Shown in pieces: positions 1-8,785 of a stretch of DNA of 64,000 nucleotides. Source of the DNA: Salsuginibacillus kocurii DSM 18087 (GTDB lineage: Bacteria > Bacillota > Bacilli > Bacillales > Marinococcaceae); the NCBI RefSeq assembly GCF_000377705.1, contig NZ_KB898626.1, positions 236,627 to 300,626 on the forward strand. The letters run 5' to 3'. Made by a program: the position numbers and the translations under genes. Below the pieces are notes generated by a model. That model was not told where the DNA came from. It made no database searches and was given only the letters and a program-made list of their open reading frames with translations. Position 1 is the stretch's first letter. The number at the start of each line of letters is the position of its first letter.

Positions 1-1502
1 CTCGGTGTATCGCCTGAATTTTTTTCTTTGTTTCCAAGAATCGCAAACTTAACACCTGCTTCATTCATTAATTTGGCAAAAGACTGAGCAATTTTTTGGC
101 TTCGTTTATCATAAGAGCCCATGGAACCGACAAAGAAGAGAAATTCAAGTTCTTCCTCCCGCTTTTTCATTTCTTTAATCGTTGGCGCGTCAATATCTTC
201 ACGGGCTTCCCGCCAATTTTCACGTTCTTTGCGGTTAATGCCCCACGGATTACCTTGCCGTTCAATGTTCGTCATGGCTCGCTGCGCTTCGCTGTCCATT
301 TTTCCTTCGGTCAACACAAGGTAACGACGCATATCAATAATCTTATCAACGTGTTCGTTCATGACCGGGCATTGATCTTCACAGTTTCGGCAGGTTGTAC
401 ATGCCCAGATTTCTTCTTCAGTGATCACATCACCGATTAAGCTTACATCGTAAGCAGCAGCCACTTCCTCACCCCCAGTTCCTGTAGCTGCCAACTTATT
501 TCCTTTAGTATTACTGAAGGCAAAAGCCGGCATCCACGGTTGTCTGGAGGTCACGGCCGCCCCTTTTTCAGTTAAATGATCGCGCATCCGAATCAACAAG
601 TCCATCGGTGAAAGCATTTTTCCGCTTCCAGTTGCCGGACACATATTCGTGCACCGCCCGCATTCTACGCAGGCATACAAGTCTAACAGCTGTTTTTGAT
701 TAAAATCTTCAATTTTTCCTTTTCCGAATTCTTCTTTTGTTTCATCTTCAAAGTCGATGGCTTCAAGCTGACCTACTTTGTGGGTTGGCCCAACATATAC
801 ATTGGCGGGCCCGGCAAGCAAATGAGCATGCTTAGATTGCGGAATATATACTAAAAATGCTAACAAAAAGAACAGGTGAAGCCACCAGAAAATATAGAAA
901 AACACCGAGGCAGCAACCGCGCCAATTGGCTCCACTGCAAACGAAACAAGAGAAGCAATCGGTTCGAAAACGCTTGCATTTTTACCATCAAGCCAAACGA
1001 TTTCCATACCTTTGGCAAACAATTTTGAAACCATCAAACCACCAATGAAAATAAGAACAAGACCTGCTTTCCAATTTCTCTTCAACCGAACGAGCTTCTC
1101 AATATAACGGCGGTAAAATGCCCATACTACCCCTACTAGAATAAGTAAAACGACAAGTTCTTGAAAGAGCGTAAAATATGGGTAGAGCGGACCAAATGGA
1201 AGATGTGAACCAGGATTTAAACCTTTCCAAATTACATCAACCGCACTAAATTGAACGAGTAAAAACCCATAAAAGAAAATCACATGGATGATACCGCTCT
1301 TTTTATCCTTTAGTAGTTTGGACTGGGCAAACACCTTCTCCATTACATCCTGCCAGCGTTCTTTCGGGGTTTTAATGAACTCCGGCTTTTCCCCAAGCTT
1401 AATATACTCATGTCTTGTCTTTACTAGCGAAGCAAATAAATATACTGCATACCCTGTTACAAGTAAGAACAAAACTAAATTAATCCATAAAAATGTTGTC
1501 AT
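1..1502 (-). CDS. fadF: FadF-type iron-sulfur oxidoreductase, 3' end beyond window
   Basis: About 500 residues are visible and the frame is still open at the window edge; the B. subtilis homologue is about 700 residues. The N-terminal half has several hydrophobic membrane segments (about residues 4-22, 85-125, 140-160, 195-225). Two CxxCxxCxxxCP iron-sulfur motifs follow: CVECGRCTNMCP near residue 275 and CTTCRNCEDQCP near residue 362. This matches the heterodisulfide-reductase-like membrane proteins (YwjF/FadF) thought to pass electrons from acyl-CoA dehydrogenase and ETF to the quinone pool. The ATG at 1502 follows an AAGGAGAG ribosome-binding site. A FadR-like box lies 177 bp upstream, and clsB is divergent, as in B. 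subtilis gene order. The family call is firm; the electron-transfer role is from family knowledge. Confidence 0.88.
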   Translation of the reverse strand, partial: MTTFLWINLVLFLLVTGYAVYLFASLVKTRHEYIKLGEKPEFIKTPKERWQDVMEKVFAQSKLLKDKKSGIIHVIFFYGFLLVQFSAVDVIWKGLNPGSHLPFGPLYPYFTLFQELVVLLILVGVVWAFYRRYIEKLVRLKRNWKAGLVLIFIGGLMVSKLFAKGMEIVWLDGKNASVFEPIASLVSFAVEPIGAVAASVFFYIFWWLHLFFLLAFLVYIPQSKHAHLLAGPANVYVGPTHKVGQLEAIDFEDETKEEFGKGKIEDFNQKQLLDLYACVECGRCTNMCPATGSGKMLSPMDLLIRMRDHLTEKGAAVTSRQPWMPAFAFSNTKGNKLAATGTGGEEVAAAYDVSLIGDVITEEEIWACTTCRNCEDQCPVMNEHVDKIIDMRRYLVLTEGKMDSEAQRAMTNIERQGNPWGINRKERENWREAREDIDAPTIKEMKKREEELEFLFFVGSMGSYDKRSQKIAQSFAKLMNEAGVKFAILGNKEKNSGDTP

Positions 1503-1678
1503 TCTTTTCTCTCCTTCCCCCTACAAATAATAAGCGCCCAAATCCTTACTAGCGTTGCAGCTGGCTCACGATAGAAAACCTGTATACAGTTTTACAACGC
1601 TAATGGTCGGCCTTCCCTCTTTCGCTAAAGATTCAGAACTCTTTATTTTATATGGTTGTATTATAGCAGATATCTTGG

Positions 1679-1696
1679 TGAATGAACATTCAGTCA
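1679..1696. promoter_or_regulatory. FadR-like operator between fadF and clsB
   Basis: The 18-bp site TGAATGA-ACAT-TCAGTCA nearly matches the Bacillus FadR consensus TGAATGAMTANTCATTCA as I recall it, with differences in the spacer and one in the right arm. FadR represses beta-oxidation genes, including fadF in B. subtilis, until long-chain acyl-CoA appears. The site lies 177 bp from the fadF start and 89 bp from clsB; fadF is the likelier target. No fadR gene is in the window. Confidence 0.6.
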
Positions 1697-1784
1697 TGGA
1701 ACTTTTTAAAATTCCTTATTCGAGTACTTATTTTTAAGAAAATGGACAACATATACAAAAGCAGCAGCGAGGAGGGAAAATAAG

Positions 1785-2969
1785 ATGTATGTGCTACTAA
1801 TCTTGGTGGTACTCATCCTCTGGATCTGTGTGGATCTAAGGATTGGGAAGCGCCGGCACAGACAACAAGAAAAGCTCCATCTTTATCCACACCGCAGTGG
1901 GAACGTCCAATTTATCACTTATGGTACGGAGTTCTTTTCCAAACTTCAACAAGACCTCCAGCAGGCTGAAAATAAGATTTATATGTCTTTTTATATATTT
2001 CGGGAAGATCAAACTGGGGAAGAAATATTAAAGCTTTTAGAAAATAAAGTACATGAAGGCGTAGAAGTCAAGCTGTTAATTGACTGGGCAGGAAATGCCC
2101 TATCTGCAAAGCGGATTAAACAACTGCAGCAATCCGGCTTATCTGTACAAAAAAGTGACTCTCCTCGTTTTCCTACACTCTTTTTTAGCCTGCAGCAACG
2201 AAATCACCGCAAAATTACAGTTATTGATGATAAGATTGCCTACTTAGGGGGGTTTAATGTTGGAGATGAGTATATTGGCAAGAAAGCGAAACTTGGCTTT
2301 TGGCGCGATTACCATCTTCGGTTTAACGGTGAAGCCGCACTAGATACTTTAAGTGAATTTAAAAACGATTGGGAGAAGACAACTGAACACGGGAACTATT
2401 CTTCTCAAGCACTGAATGAATTGCCAACTGGGAAATACCCTTACCAATTAATTGCAAGTAATGGGGTAGGATTTGAAGCCAATATAAAGGCCTACTTACA
2501 ATCTGCTGAACATTCTATTTGGCTTGCTACGCCTTACTATATCCCCCCTTCTTCTCTTCATCACCTGCTTCTTAATGCTTGTCAACGTGGAGTAGATGTC
2601 CGCCTGCTTGTGCCACAGCGCTCGGATCATCCCCTTGTCAAAGCTGGCGGCTATCTTCATTACGATGAATTGCTTCAAGCTGGAGCGAAAATATATGAAT
2701 ATAATCGAGGTTTTTTTCATGGCAAAGCGATAGTTGTGGATGGGACTACATGTGATGTCGGCACCGCCAATTTTGATAAACGCAGTTTTTATTTAAATCG
2801 TGAAATTAATCTTATGAGCTCAGAAACCTCTCTCGTTGATGATGTGATTTCATCCTTGCAATCCGATATGCAATCAGCTGTCTTGCTAACACCTCAAGAC
2901 TGGAAGAACCGAAGCTTCGGACTTAAAGTACAGGAACCAATCGCTCGCGTTCTTTCTCCATGGCTTTAA
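1785..2969 (+). CDS. clsB: Cardiolipin synthase / phospholipase D family (ClsB/YwjE-like)
   Basis: A 394-residue protein with one N-terminal membrane segment (residues 1-18), then two phospholipase D HKD motifs: NHRKITVIDD near residue 140 and HGKAIVVD near residue 312, each followed by the family's downstream Gly and Asn/Phe residues. Cardiolipin synthases of this class condense two phosphatidylglycerol molecules at the membrane. The length fits the short single-anchor YwjE/ClsB type rather than the longer ClsA with two membrane segments. Its position beside fadF also matches ywjE-ywjF in B. subtilis. GGAGGG precedes the ATG. A strong terminator follows at about 3091. Cardiolipin is often raised under salt stress, but no stress signal is visible here. 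Confidence 0.88.
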   Translation: MYVLLILVVLILWICVDLRIGKRRHRQQEKLHLYPHRSGNVQFITYGTEFFSKLQQDLQQAENKIYMSFYIFREDQTGEEILKLLENKVHEGVEVKLLIDWAGNALSAKRIKQLQQSGLSVQKSDSPRFPTLFFSLQQRNHRKITVIDDKIAYLGGFNVGDEYIGKKAKLGFWRDYHLRFNGEAALDTLSEFKNDWEKTTEHGNYSSQALNELPTGKYPYQLIASNGVGFEANIKAYLQSAEHSIWLATPYYIPPSSLHHLLLNACQRGVDVRLLVPQRSDHPLVKAGGYLHYDELLQAGAKIYEYNRGFFHGKAIVVDGTTCDVGTANFDKRSFYLNREINLMSSETSLVDDVISSLQSDMQSAVLLTPQDWKNRSFGLKVQEPIARVLSPWL

Positions 2970-3090
2970 TGACTTTTGCAACTATCTTTAATGGTCACCT
3001 TTTCCTCTCTTTTCTTACCTACCAGGTGGCTTTTGTAAAAGTCCTGGTGGATATTATATGGACATTTAGCTAATACCACTTTCACAGCAA

Positions 3091-3125
3091 AAAACCGGAC
3101 ATGTTTAAATACTGTCCGGTTTTTC
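3091..3125 (+). terminator. Rho-independent terminator after clsB
   Basis: Stem ACCGGACA / TGTCCGGT flanked by A and T runs (AAA before, TTTT after) with an 11-base loop. It is oriented to end clsB transcription and is symmetric enough to act on both strands. Confidence 0.85.
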
Positions 3126-3183
3126 TTGGTTTTATTTGAAATTGAAGCTAGATAGAACATAACAAAAATTTTACTTTTTTACT

Positions 3184-3646
3184 TGAATCAATTTCAGCAT
3201 TCAAAATAAGAGGTGAACATCGACTGATGAATGTGGCATTCACTTCAGACGGGCGCTTTCCCGAGGGCTTGTCTTCAGCTAACTTTTTCTCGGTAAATAC
3301 TCGAAAAAGTGGATCTTCAGACTGCGCTTTATCCTCCGGGAGTCGCCGTCTTACGTTTCAGTCCCTTTTTACATTCCATATATTCGAATCAAGTTCAGCA
3401 TTCGAAATAAGAGGTGAACATCAACTAATGAATGTGACCTTCACTTCAGACGGACGCTTTCACGTAGGCTTGTCTTCAGCTAACTTTTTCTCGGTAATAC
3501 TCGAAAAAGTGGATCTTCAGACTGCGCTTTATCCTCTGGGAGTCGCTGCCTTACGTTTCACTCACTGTTTTAACTCCGTATAGTAAATGAAACAATAGAT
3601 ATTATTCGTTTTATTGCTCATAAAACGTCATTATGAAATTGCTTCA
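3184..3646 (+). mobile_element. MITE-like element, family A, nested double copy
   Basis: Two units lie in tandem. Unit 1 (about 3184-3383) lacks the right end; unit 2 (about 3384-3646) has both ends. The outer ends TGAATCAATTTCA and TGAAATTGCTTCA form an imperfect terminal inverted repeat. Both units share the core around ACTTCAGACGG...CTTTCC, an apex hairpin ACTTTTTC/GAAAAAGT, and a TGGATCTTCAGACTGCGC block with the copy at 18842-19110. The flanking dinucleotide CT occurs on both sides, possibly a target duplication. The right end overlaps the 3' end of the neighbouring hydrolase gene. No transposase is encoded; short open frames inside look incidental. Confidence 0.75.
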
Positions 3647-4415
3647 CTTGTTGTTGGACTCGTTCTAATATCATACGCAAGGCTTCTGATTTTTTGGTAG
3701 GGATTTGATGTCCTACTTTATCGATCATAATCGGATGAATTCTTGCCTGGGTAGCATGAAAATAAAAATCAGCCAAATAGCTGTGCACATACTTGTCTCT
3801 TTTTCCATACACCAACCAAATGGGTGCATCAATGAATGGCAGCTTCTCAATTAAATTGGTCCCTTTTTGTTCGAGATATAATTGGTGCACCAATTCAACA
3901 TTAGCTGAAAGTGCTGTTTCTTTTATTTCTTGATAAAGGTCAGGATCCTTTGTATGAGCCTTTGCCAATACTTCCGCCAACAATCTCATATGCTCTCCCG
4001 CTGTGACAAGGAGGCCTAACCGGAATTCTTCCCGCAACAGTACTGAATTCACATCAGGAAAACCACCTAGTAACACGAGCCCTTTACAGCGCTCCGGATA
4101 CATAAGGGCAAAGGTCAACGCCGTCATTCCGCCCGAAGAATACCCACAGACAACGATCCTCTCAACTGCTAAATGATCGAGAAGCTGCACAAGGTCGTGG
4201 CACCATGTTTCCATCGTAAACTCCCCCGTCCCTGTGGAGCTCCCGCCATGTCCCCTACCATCCATTGCAATGACTTTTAACGCGCCCGGGTCATTTAATA
4301 AGTGGCGAAATGAAGCACGCCCCATCGCCGGCGGATGAATAAAAACAACAGGGTCCCCTTCCCCTGTCATTTCATATGTAAGTCGCACACCTGCTTGATT
4401 AATAAATGTCTGCAT
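3618..4415 (-). CDS. Alpha/beta hydrolase
   Basis: A 265-residue single-domain alpha/beta-hydrolase fold protein. It has the oxyanion-region HPP motif near residue 27, a nucleophile elbow GYSSGG with Ser93, and a late VGHQIP motif with a likely catalytic His236; the acid residue is probably the Asp of YGKRDKY. No signal peptide. The substrate cannot be told from sequence. It follows the XapX gene by 14 bp on the same strand, so the two are probably co-transcribed. The last nine or so codons (VKQFHNDVL) lie inside the right end of the MITE-like repeat, so the native C-terminus appears to have been replaced by element sequence. Confidence 0.85.
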   Translation of the reverse strand: MQTFINQAGVRLTYEMTGEGDPVVFIHPPAMGRASFRHLLNDPGALKVIAMDGRGHGGSSTGTGEFTMETWCHDLVQLLDHLAVERIVVCGYSSGGMTALTFALMYPERCKGLVLLGGFPDVNSVLLREEFRLGLLVTAGEHMRLLAEVLAKAHTKDPDLYQEIKETALSANVELVHQLYLEQKGTNLIEKLPFIDAPIWLVYGKRDKYVHSYLADFYFHATQARIHPIMIDKVGHQIPTKKSEALRMILERVQQQVKQFHNDVL

Positions 4416-4430
4416 ACCCCTAACCCCTTT

Positions 4431-4604
4431 TTAAGACCCTCCAAAAAAAGGTACAATCCATAAATAAAGGCGGTAGCCTAAAAATATGCCAACAATCCCC
4501 ATTACGCCTGCTAATGCAGGAGGAGCAGGCACCGGTAAGCGAAATAGGCCAAATAAAAAACCAACGAACATACCTGTAGCGAGGGCAAGTATTACTTCTT
4601 TCAT
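4431..4604 (-). CDS. XapX domain small membrane protein
   Basis: A 57-residue protein with two hydrophobic segments separated by the family signature RLPVPAPPALAGVMGI. The ATG at 4604 is chosen because AGGAGAG sits 8 bases upstream; a longer frame begins at 4640 but lacks a comparable site. XapX (DUF1427) proteins are small inner-membrane proteins of unknown function. It leads a probable two-gene operon with the alpha/beta hydrolase. Confidence 0.82.
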   Translation of the reverse strand: MKEVILALATGMFVGFLFGLFRLPVPAPPALAGVMGIVGIFLGYRLYLWIVPFFGGS

Positions 4605-4882
4605 CACACTCTCTCCTATTCTGTCCGAATATAAGTCCACCCATTCTTCATATCCCCATCACATTTTAAAAGCGCAACACAGCCGCTAGTAACACATCCA
4701 CTCTCTATTATAAGTAAGCGGTATCACTATAGTAAACTTCACGGTTTAGAGCATTTCTAAACACATTTCTACGCTCTAGTAATATACTGAGGACAAGAAC
4801 AACTTGTACCTGGCCCCCTCTCCTTAAAAATACGCCTACTGTTTTAACCTTCACTCTGCCTCTTCTTATCATACTGTTCTCT

Positions 4883-4980
4883 AAAGAAAACTTAGCAAAA
4901 CCAAGCCTACGACGTAGGCTGAACCTTGGTAGTACTTATATCATTTCCTTCAACTTTTTATACATTCTTACGGTGCAAAA
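4883..4980 (+). repeat. Dispersed repeat family B, copy 1
   Basis: About 100 bp with an AAAGAAAACTT start, a GCCTACGACGTAGGC hairpin, and a CTTACGGTGC end running into an A tract. Related copies occur at 23244, 30529 and 45292. The A tract at its right end is also the T tract of the argS terminator on the other strand. The rest of the 4605-5134 gap holds no gene that I can see. Confidence 0.75.
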
Positions 4981-5016
4981 AAAACCTCCTCATGCACAAC
5001 GATGCATAAAGGAGGC
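4977..5016 (-). terminator. Terminator downstream of argS
   Basis: On the minus strand, GCCTCCTTTATGCA pairs with TGCATGAGGAGG around a short loop and is followed by a run of eight T. It ends the ywiB-argS transcript. Confidence 0.88.
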
Positions 5017-5134
5017 TCGCAAAAGGAGTAAAATGAAGCAAAGAGTATGACTACATCCAATACTTGTGTTAATCAAATCCTTCTTGATTCATTTCATCTT
5101 TTCCATTCCGTTTTGAAGTAGACCTGGAGCACTT

Positions 5135-6805
5135 TTACATGCGTTCAGGTGCGTGAACGCCAATAGCATTCATGCCATTTTGCAACGTGATTTGCACGGC
5201 CTTTGCCAGTTTGAGCCTGGCTTGTGTAAGCTCTGGCGCGTCTGGGTCAACCATGCGTTCTGCATTGTAAAAGCTGTGAAAGACAGCAGCTAGTTCATGC
5301 AGGTAGTTGGCTAAGCGGTGTGGTGCATATTGGTCTGCCGCTAGATCAATGATTTCAGGGAACTGCCCGACCTTCTTTAAGACGTCAATTTCTTTCTCTG
5401 AACCTAACGTTTCAATGCTTGCTTCTTCCTTGAATGCCATTCCTTTTTCTTCTGCTTGCCTAAAGATGCTGCATAAACGGGCATGGGCGTATTGAACGTA
5501 ATAAACTGGGTTTTCATTGGACTCAGAAACGGCCAGGTCCATATCGAAATCCATATGGGTATCTGCACTGCGCATAGCAAAGAAATAACGAGTAGCATCC
5601 AACCCGACTTCTTCCATTAAGTCTCGCAGCGTTACTGCGTTTCCGGTCCGCTTGCTCATTTTCACTTTCTCGCCGCTTCTTAATAAGCTCACCATTTGCA
5701 CAATTTCCACATCAAGCTGGGATTTTTCAAACCCTAGCGCCTGGATAGCTGCTTGCATGCGTGGTATGTAACCGTGGTGGTCAGCTCCCCAAATGTTAAC
5801 CAGCTTATCAAACCCACGTTCAAATTTATTCAAATGATAAGCAATATCGGGCGCTAAATACGTGTAAGCTCCGTCCTGCTTTACAAGTACCCGGTCTTTA
5901 TCATCCCCAAAGGCTGTGGAACGAAACCAAACTGCTCCATCTTCCTCATAGACGTGGCCGTCTTCTTTTAATTTGAGCAATGTCTCTTCAATTTTCCCAC
6001 TTTCATAAAGGGAAGTCTCGGAGAACCAATTGTCAAACTCCACCCGGTACTGGGTAAGGTCTTCTTTAAGCTTGTCTAGTTCGTGCTTTAAGCCAAGCTC
6101 ACGAAAAATAGCAAGGCGCTCTTCTTCTGCTACGCCTGCATAACGTTCGCCGTGTTCTGCAGCTAACTCTTCCCCGATGACTTTCACATCTTCACCCTGA
6201 TAGCCATCCTCTGGCAGGGCTGCTTCCTGTCCGAGTGCCTGCAAATACCTGGCTTCTACTGATAAAGCCAGGTTATGGATTTGGCCGCCAGCATCATTAA
6301 TATAGTACTCACGCTCCACATTGTAGCCAGCCATATCAAGAATGTTACAGAGCGAATCTCCGACAGCAGCCCCTCTGGCATGTCCTAAATGCAGGTCGCC
6401 GGTGGGATTGGCCGAGACAAACTCAACTTGAACGCGTTGACCTTCGCCGCTGTTTGTACGCCCGTATGCTTGTTTTTCCGTTAGCACAGCCGGGATAAGC
6501 TCGAGAAGATAGCGGTTGTTTAAGAAAAAATTAATAAAGCCAGGTCCTGCAATCTCTATGTGCTCAACCGAGGCCTTTTTCGTATCTAATTCTGCTGTCA
6601 GCTCTTCAGCAATTTGCCGTGGGTTCTTTTTAGCAACACGGGCAAGCTGCATGGCCATATTTGTTGCAAAATCACCATGGGCTTTTTCTTTTGGTGTCTC
6701 AAGCAGAACTGCCGGCATCTCTTCTCTTGTCGCCAGTCCTGCACGCTCTACAGCCGCTACAATCTCTTGCTTTAATGTTTCTTTTACTTGCTCAACGATC
6801 GTCAT
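5135..6805 (-). CDS. argS: Arginyl-tRNA synthetase
   Basis: A 556-residue class I aminoacyl-tRNA synthetase that charges tRNA-Arg in the cytoplasm. It has the N-terminal ArgRS add-on domain, the HIGH signature as DLHLGHARG near residue 138, the KMSK loop as KMSKRTG near residue 380, and a C-terminal DALR anticodon-binding domain ending HAPERM. The length is normal for the bacterial enzyme. Its start overlaps the stop of ywiB by 4 bases, so translation is probably coupled, as in B. subtilis ywiB-argS. Confidence 0.97.
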   Translation of the reverse strand: MTIVEQVKETLKQEIVAAVERAGLATREEMPAVLLETPKEKAHGDFATNMAMQLARVAKKNPRQIAEELTAELDTKKASVEHIEIAGPGFINFFLNNRYLLELIPAVLTEKQAYGRTNSGEGQRVQVEFVSANPTGDLHLGHARGAAVGDSLCNILDMAGYNVEREYYINDAGGQIHNLALSVEARYLQALGQEAALPEDGYQGEDVKVIGEELAAEHGERYAGVAEEERLAIFRELGLKHELDKLKEDLTQYRVEFDNWFSETSLYESGKIEETLLKLKEDGHVYEEDGAVWFRSTAFGDDKDRVLVKQDGAYTYLAPDIAYHLNKFERGFDKLVNIWGADHHGYIPRMQAAIQALGFEKSQLDVEIVQMVSLLRSGEKVKMSKRTGNAVTLRDLMEEVGLDATRYFFAMRSADTHMDFDMDLAVSESNENPVYYVQYAHARLCSIFRQAEEKGMAFKEEASIETLGSEKEIDVLKKVGQFPEIIDLAADQYAPHRLANYLHELAAVFHSFYNAERMVDPDAPELTQARLKLAKAVQITLQNGMNAIGVHAPERM

Positions 6806-7263
6806 GGCTCTTCAGTTTCCTCCTCTATTGAAATCATCACATCATATCTCCCAGCGCTCGAACCTGCTAAATGCAAATCGTAGCCAAAATCTATCGTATG
6901 GCGTTTTCTTTCATGAGCAGCGGCTTCTTCCTGCCATTTTACTTCGATATGATCTGTTTTAGCTTCTGTTTTTAACTTTCCATATGGAGTGTCATACGCC
7001 CCTTCAGTCACTGTTCCGTATTGAAACACTTGCCGCATTTCAATTGGGCCTTTGCGCATAACGGTCACTTCATCAGCAGCAACCTTTAACACGGTCTTCA
7101 CGTCACCTAGACCCTCTAGTTTTTCGGTAAACGTAACATACGTATAGTTTTGCTTTACATAAATTTGACCAGGGGCCTCCACTGTCATCTTGTCTTGTTC
7201 ATTGCCTTGCTTAATGTTTGTTTGCATATAAACATGAACAGGGGTACTAGTAGTTGAGTTCAA
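6802..7263 (-). CDS. ywiB: DUF1934 beta-barrel protein YwiB
   Basis: A 153-residue protein matching the YwiB/DUF1934 family, a small calycin-like beta-barrel of unknown function that is almost always next to argS in bacilli. Beta-strand-like stretches such as [14 protein letters not shown] and [11 protein letters not shown] are typical. The start shown is a TTG with GGTGAAGG upstream; an internal ATG at residue 13 is an alternative. It is the first gene of the ywiB-argS pair. Confidence 0.85.
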   Translation of the reverse strand: MNSTTSTPVHVYMQTNIKQGNEQDKMTVEAPGQIYVKQNYTYVTFTEKLEGLGDVKTVLKVAADEVTVMRKGPIEMRQVFQYGTVTEGAYDTPYGKLKTEAKTDHIEVKWQEEAAAHERKRHTIDFGYDLHLAGSSAGRYDVMISIEEETEEP

Positions 7264-7434
7264 TTACCTTCACCTTACCTCTCCCAAAAGTTTAGCGATT
7301 TCAGCTTACGCATGCAAGTTCACATCTGATTTTTTACCTTCTACTCATCATCCTATGCGCACCCTGTTCATAACTTGTCCAATTTTCATTAATCAGTTAG
7401 CAGCATCCTAAAGCTCGACCATTTTACTGACACC

Positions 7435-8418
7435 TTAAGACTGGTACTCCTGTCCTTTGCCATTCGCTTTCAACGTTTGATACGCATATACAGAGATCGC
7501 TGTGTCCTGTACTCCGGTTCCTGTTAAATCGCATACAGTGATTTGTTGGTCACTCGTACGCCCGGAGACCTCTCCTTTTACTAACGGCCCCATTTCTAGT
7601 ATTTGCTTGGGATCTTTGATCATTTGAGCTTGCTTGGCATGATGCAATTCTCCCATTTCCACCGCTTGGCTGTATACGTCACAAGCGACAATATCAGCTG
7701 CTTGGAAAATGTTCGGATCAAGCTCTTGTTTGTGCTCAGCATCAGATCCCATTGCTGTGATGTGAAGCTTAGGGTGAAGCCATTCTTTTTTTATAATTGC
7801 TTCTTTTGACGGGGTGGTAGTGATTACAACTTCGCTTTCTTTTACAACTTCCTCAGGAGAAGATGCTGCTTCTACTGGGACGTCCAACTTTTCCTCCATT
7901 TCTTTTTTATACGTTTCCACCTTTTCTGGTGTCCGTCCATAAACTAAAACACGGTCAAAGCCACGGGCAAGGCGCAACGCTTCTACTTGAAACCGAGCTT
8001 GAGCGCCTGTACCAATAACCCCGCACGTATTGACCGACGCAGGGGCCATATATTTGGCAGCCAGGGCTCCAGCAATGCCAGTCCGTACATCAGTTAAGTA
8101 GCCATTATCATGCATAAGGGCTTGTGGCACTCCCGTTTCTGTACTCAGTAACATCATCATGCCGCCCAGGCTTGGCAACCCATACTTTTCATTATCAAAA
8201 AAACCAGAGGAAATCTTGATCGCAAATGTTTCCAAGCCCCGAATATAAGCTGTTTTAATATCCACTTCTCCATTTTTGTCAGCTAGGTCTACCCGTGCTA
8301 CCTGTGGTTGGGAAACTGCTCCTTCCGCCAGCCGCTCGAACCCTTCTTCAATTAAAGACAGCGCTTTTTCGTTCAAACCTACAACCTCTCGAATCTCTTT
8401 TTCAGAAAATAAATGCAT
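7435..8418 (-). CDS. eutC: Ectoine utilization protein EutC (ornithine cyclodeaminase family)
   Basis: A 327-residue protein of the ornithine cyclodeaminase/mu-crystallin family with an NAD-binding motif VIGTGAQARF near residue 132. The block FAIKISSGFFDN..GLPSLGG and the motif DNGYLTDVRTG are typical of the EutC subgroup from (hydroxy)ectoine degradation clusters, more than of true ornithine cyclodeaminase. The ATG at 8418 follows AAGGAGG; the longer frame from 8442 reads through that site. It is divergent from eutB, its usual cluster partner, across a 367-bp gap. Its precise reaction in ectoine breakdown is not settled; a ketimine or amino-acid reductase/cyclodeaminase-type role is inferred from the family. 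Confidence 0.8.
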   Translation of the reverse strand: MHLFSEKEIREVVGLNEKALSLIEEGFERLAEGAVSQPQVARVDLADKNGEVDIKTAYIRGLETFAIKISSGFFDNEKYGLPSLGGMMMLLSTETGVPQALMHDNGYLTDVRTGIAGALAAKYMAPASVNTCGVIGTGAQARFQVEALRLARGFDRVLVYGRTPEKVETYKKEMEEKLDVPVEAASSPEEVVKESEVVITTTPSKEAIIKKEWLHPKLHITAMGSDAEHKQELDPNIFQAADIVACDVYSQAVEMGELHHAKQAQMIKDPKQILEMGPLVKGEVSGRTSDQQITVCDLTGTGVQDTAISVYAYQTLKANGKGQEYQS

Positions 8419-8744
8419 GCTTGTTTCCTCCTTTTCCTGCATGGTTGCCCAAGTAATGATATAAGCTCAAACAAATTTATATGCTAAGGTAAGAATAATT
8501 AAGGGAAAGCAATGATATAGATAGGTGATTCTGCTTCCTTCTTTAAATGAAACTATTCATAAGAAGCTCTCGCTAGGAACAGGCAAGCGCTCGTGTTTAA
8601 TAAACACACAGCTCATGGTGTACGTTGAAAATTTTATTTACTATACCCTTGTTTTCCCATCATGTACCTTCCGACCTGATATTTGCTCGTTTTCGTTTTA
8701 CATGCAACGTTCTTAGTTCTATACGGAAATCAAACACCTTTAGT

Positions 8745-8760
8745 TGTTTCACGTGAAACA
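8745..8760. other. parS site (perfect)
   Basis: The 16-bp palindrome TGTTTCACGTGAAACA matches the bacillar parS consensus TGTTNCACGTGAAACA bound by Spo0J/ParB for origin segregation. It lies 25 bp upstream of the eutB start, inside a 367-bp divergent gap that otherwise holds only promoter DNA. Perfect parS sites cluster near the replication origin, which agrees with the gene order. Confidence 0.85.
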
Positions 8761-8785
8761 ACTAAACCTTGAAAGGAGAGTCTTA

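Noticed and set aside
3227-3583. 118-codon frame inside the MITE-like repeats
   Set aside because: It is created by tandem repeat copies, is Ser/Phe-rich and has no ribosome-binding site; the equivalent frame in the 18842 copy is broken by the different hairpin loop.
8744-8785. Upstream ATG extension of eutB
   Set aside because: It would read through the parS palindrome, whereas a good AAGGAGAG site precedes the ATG at 8786.
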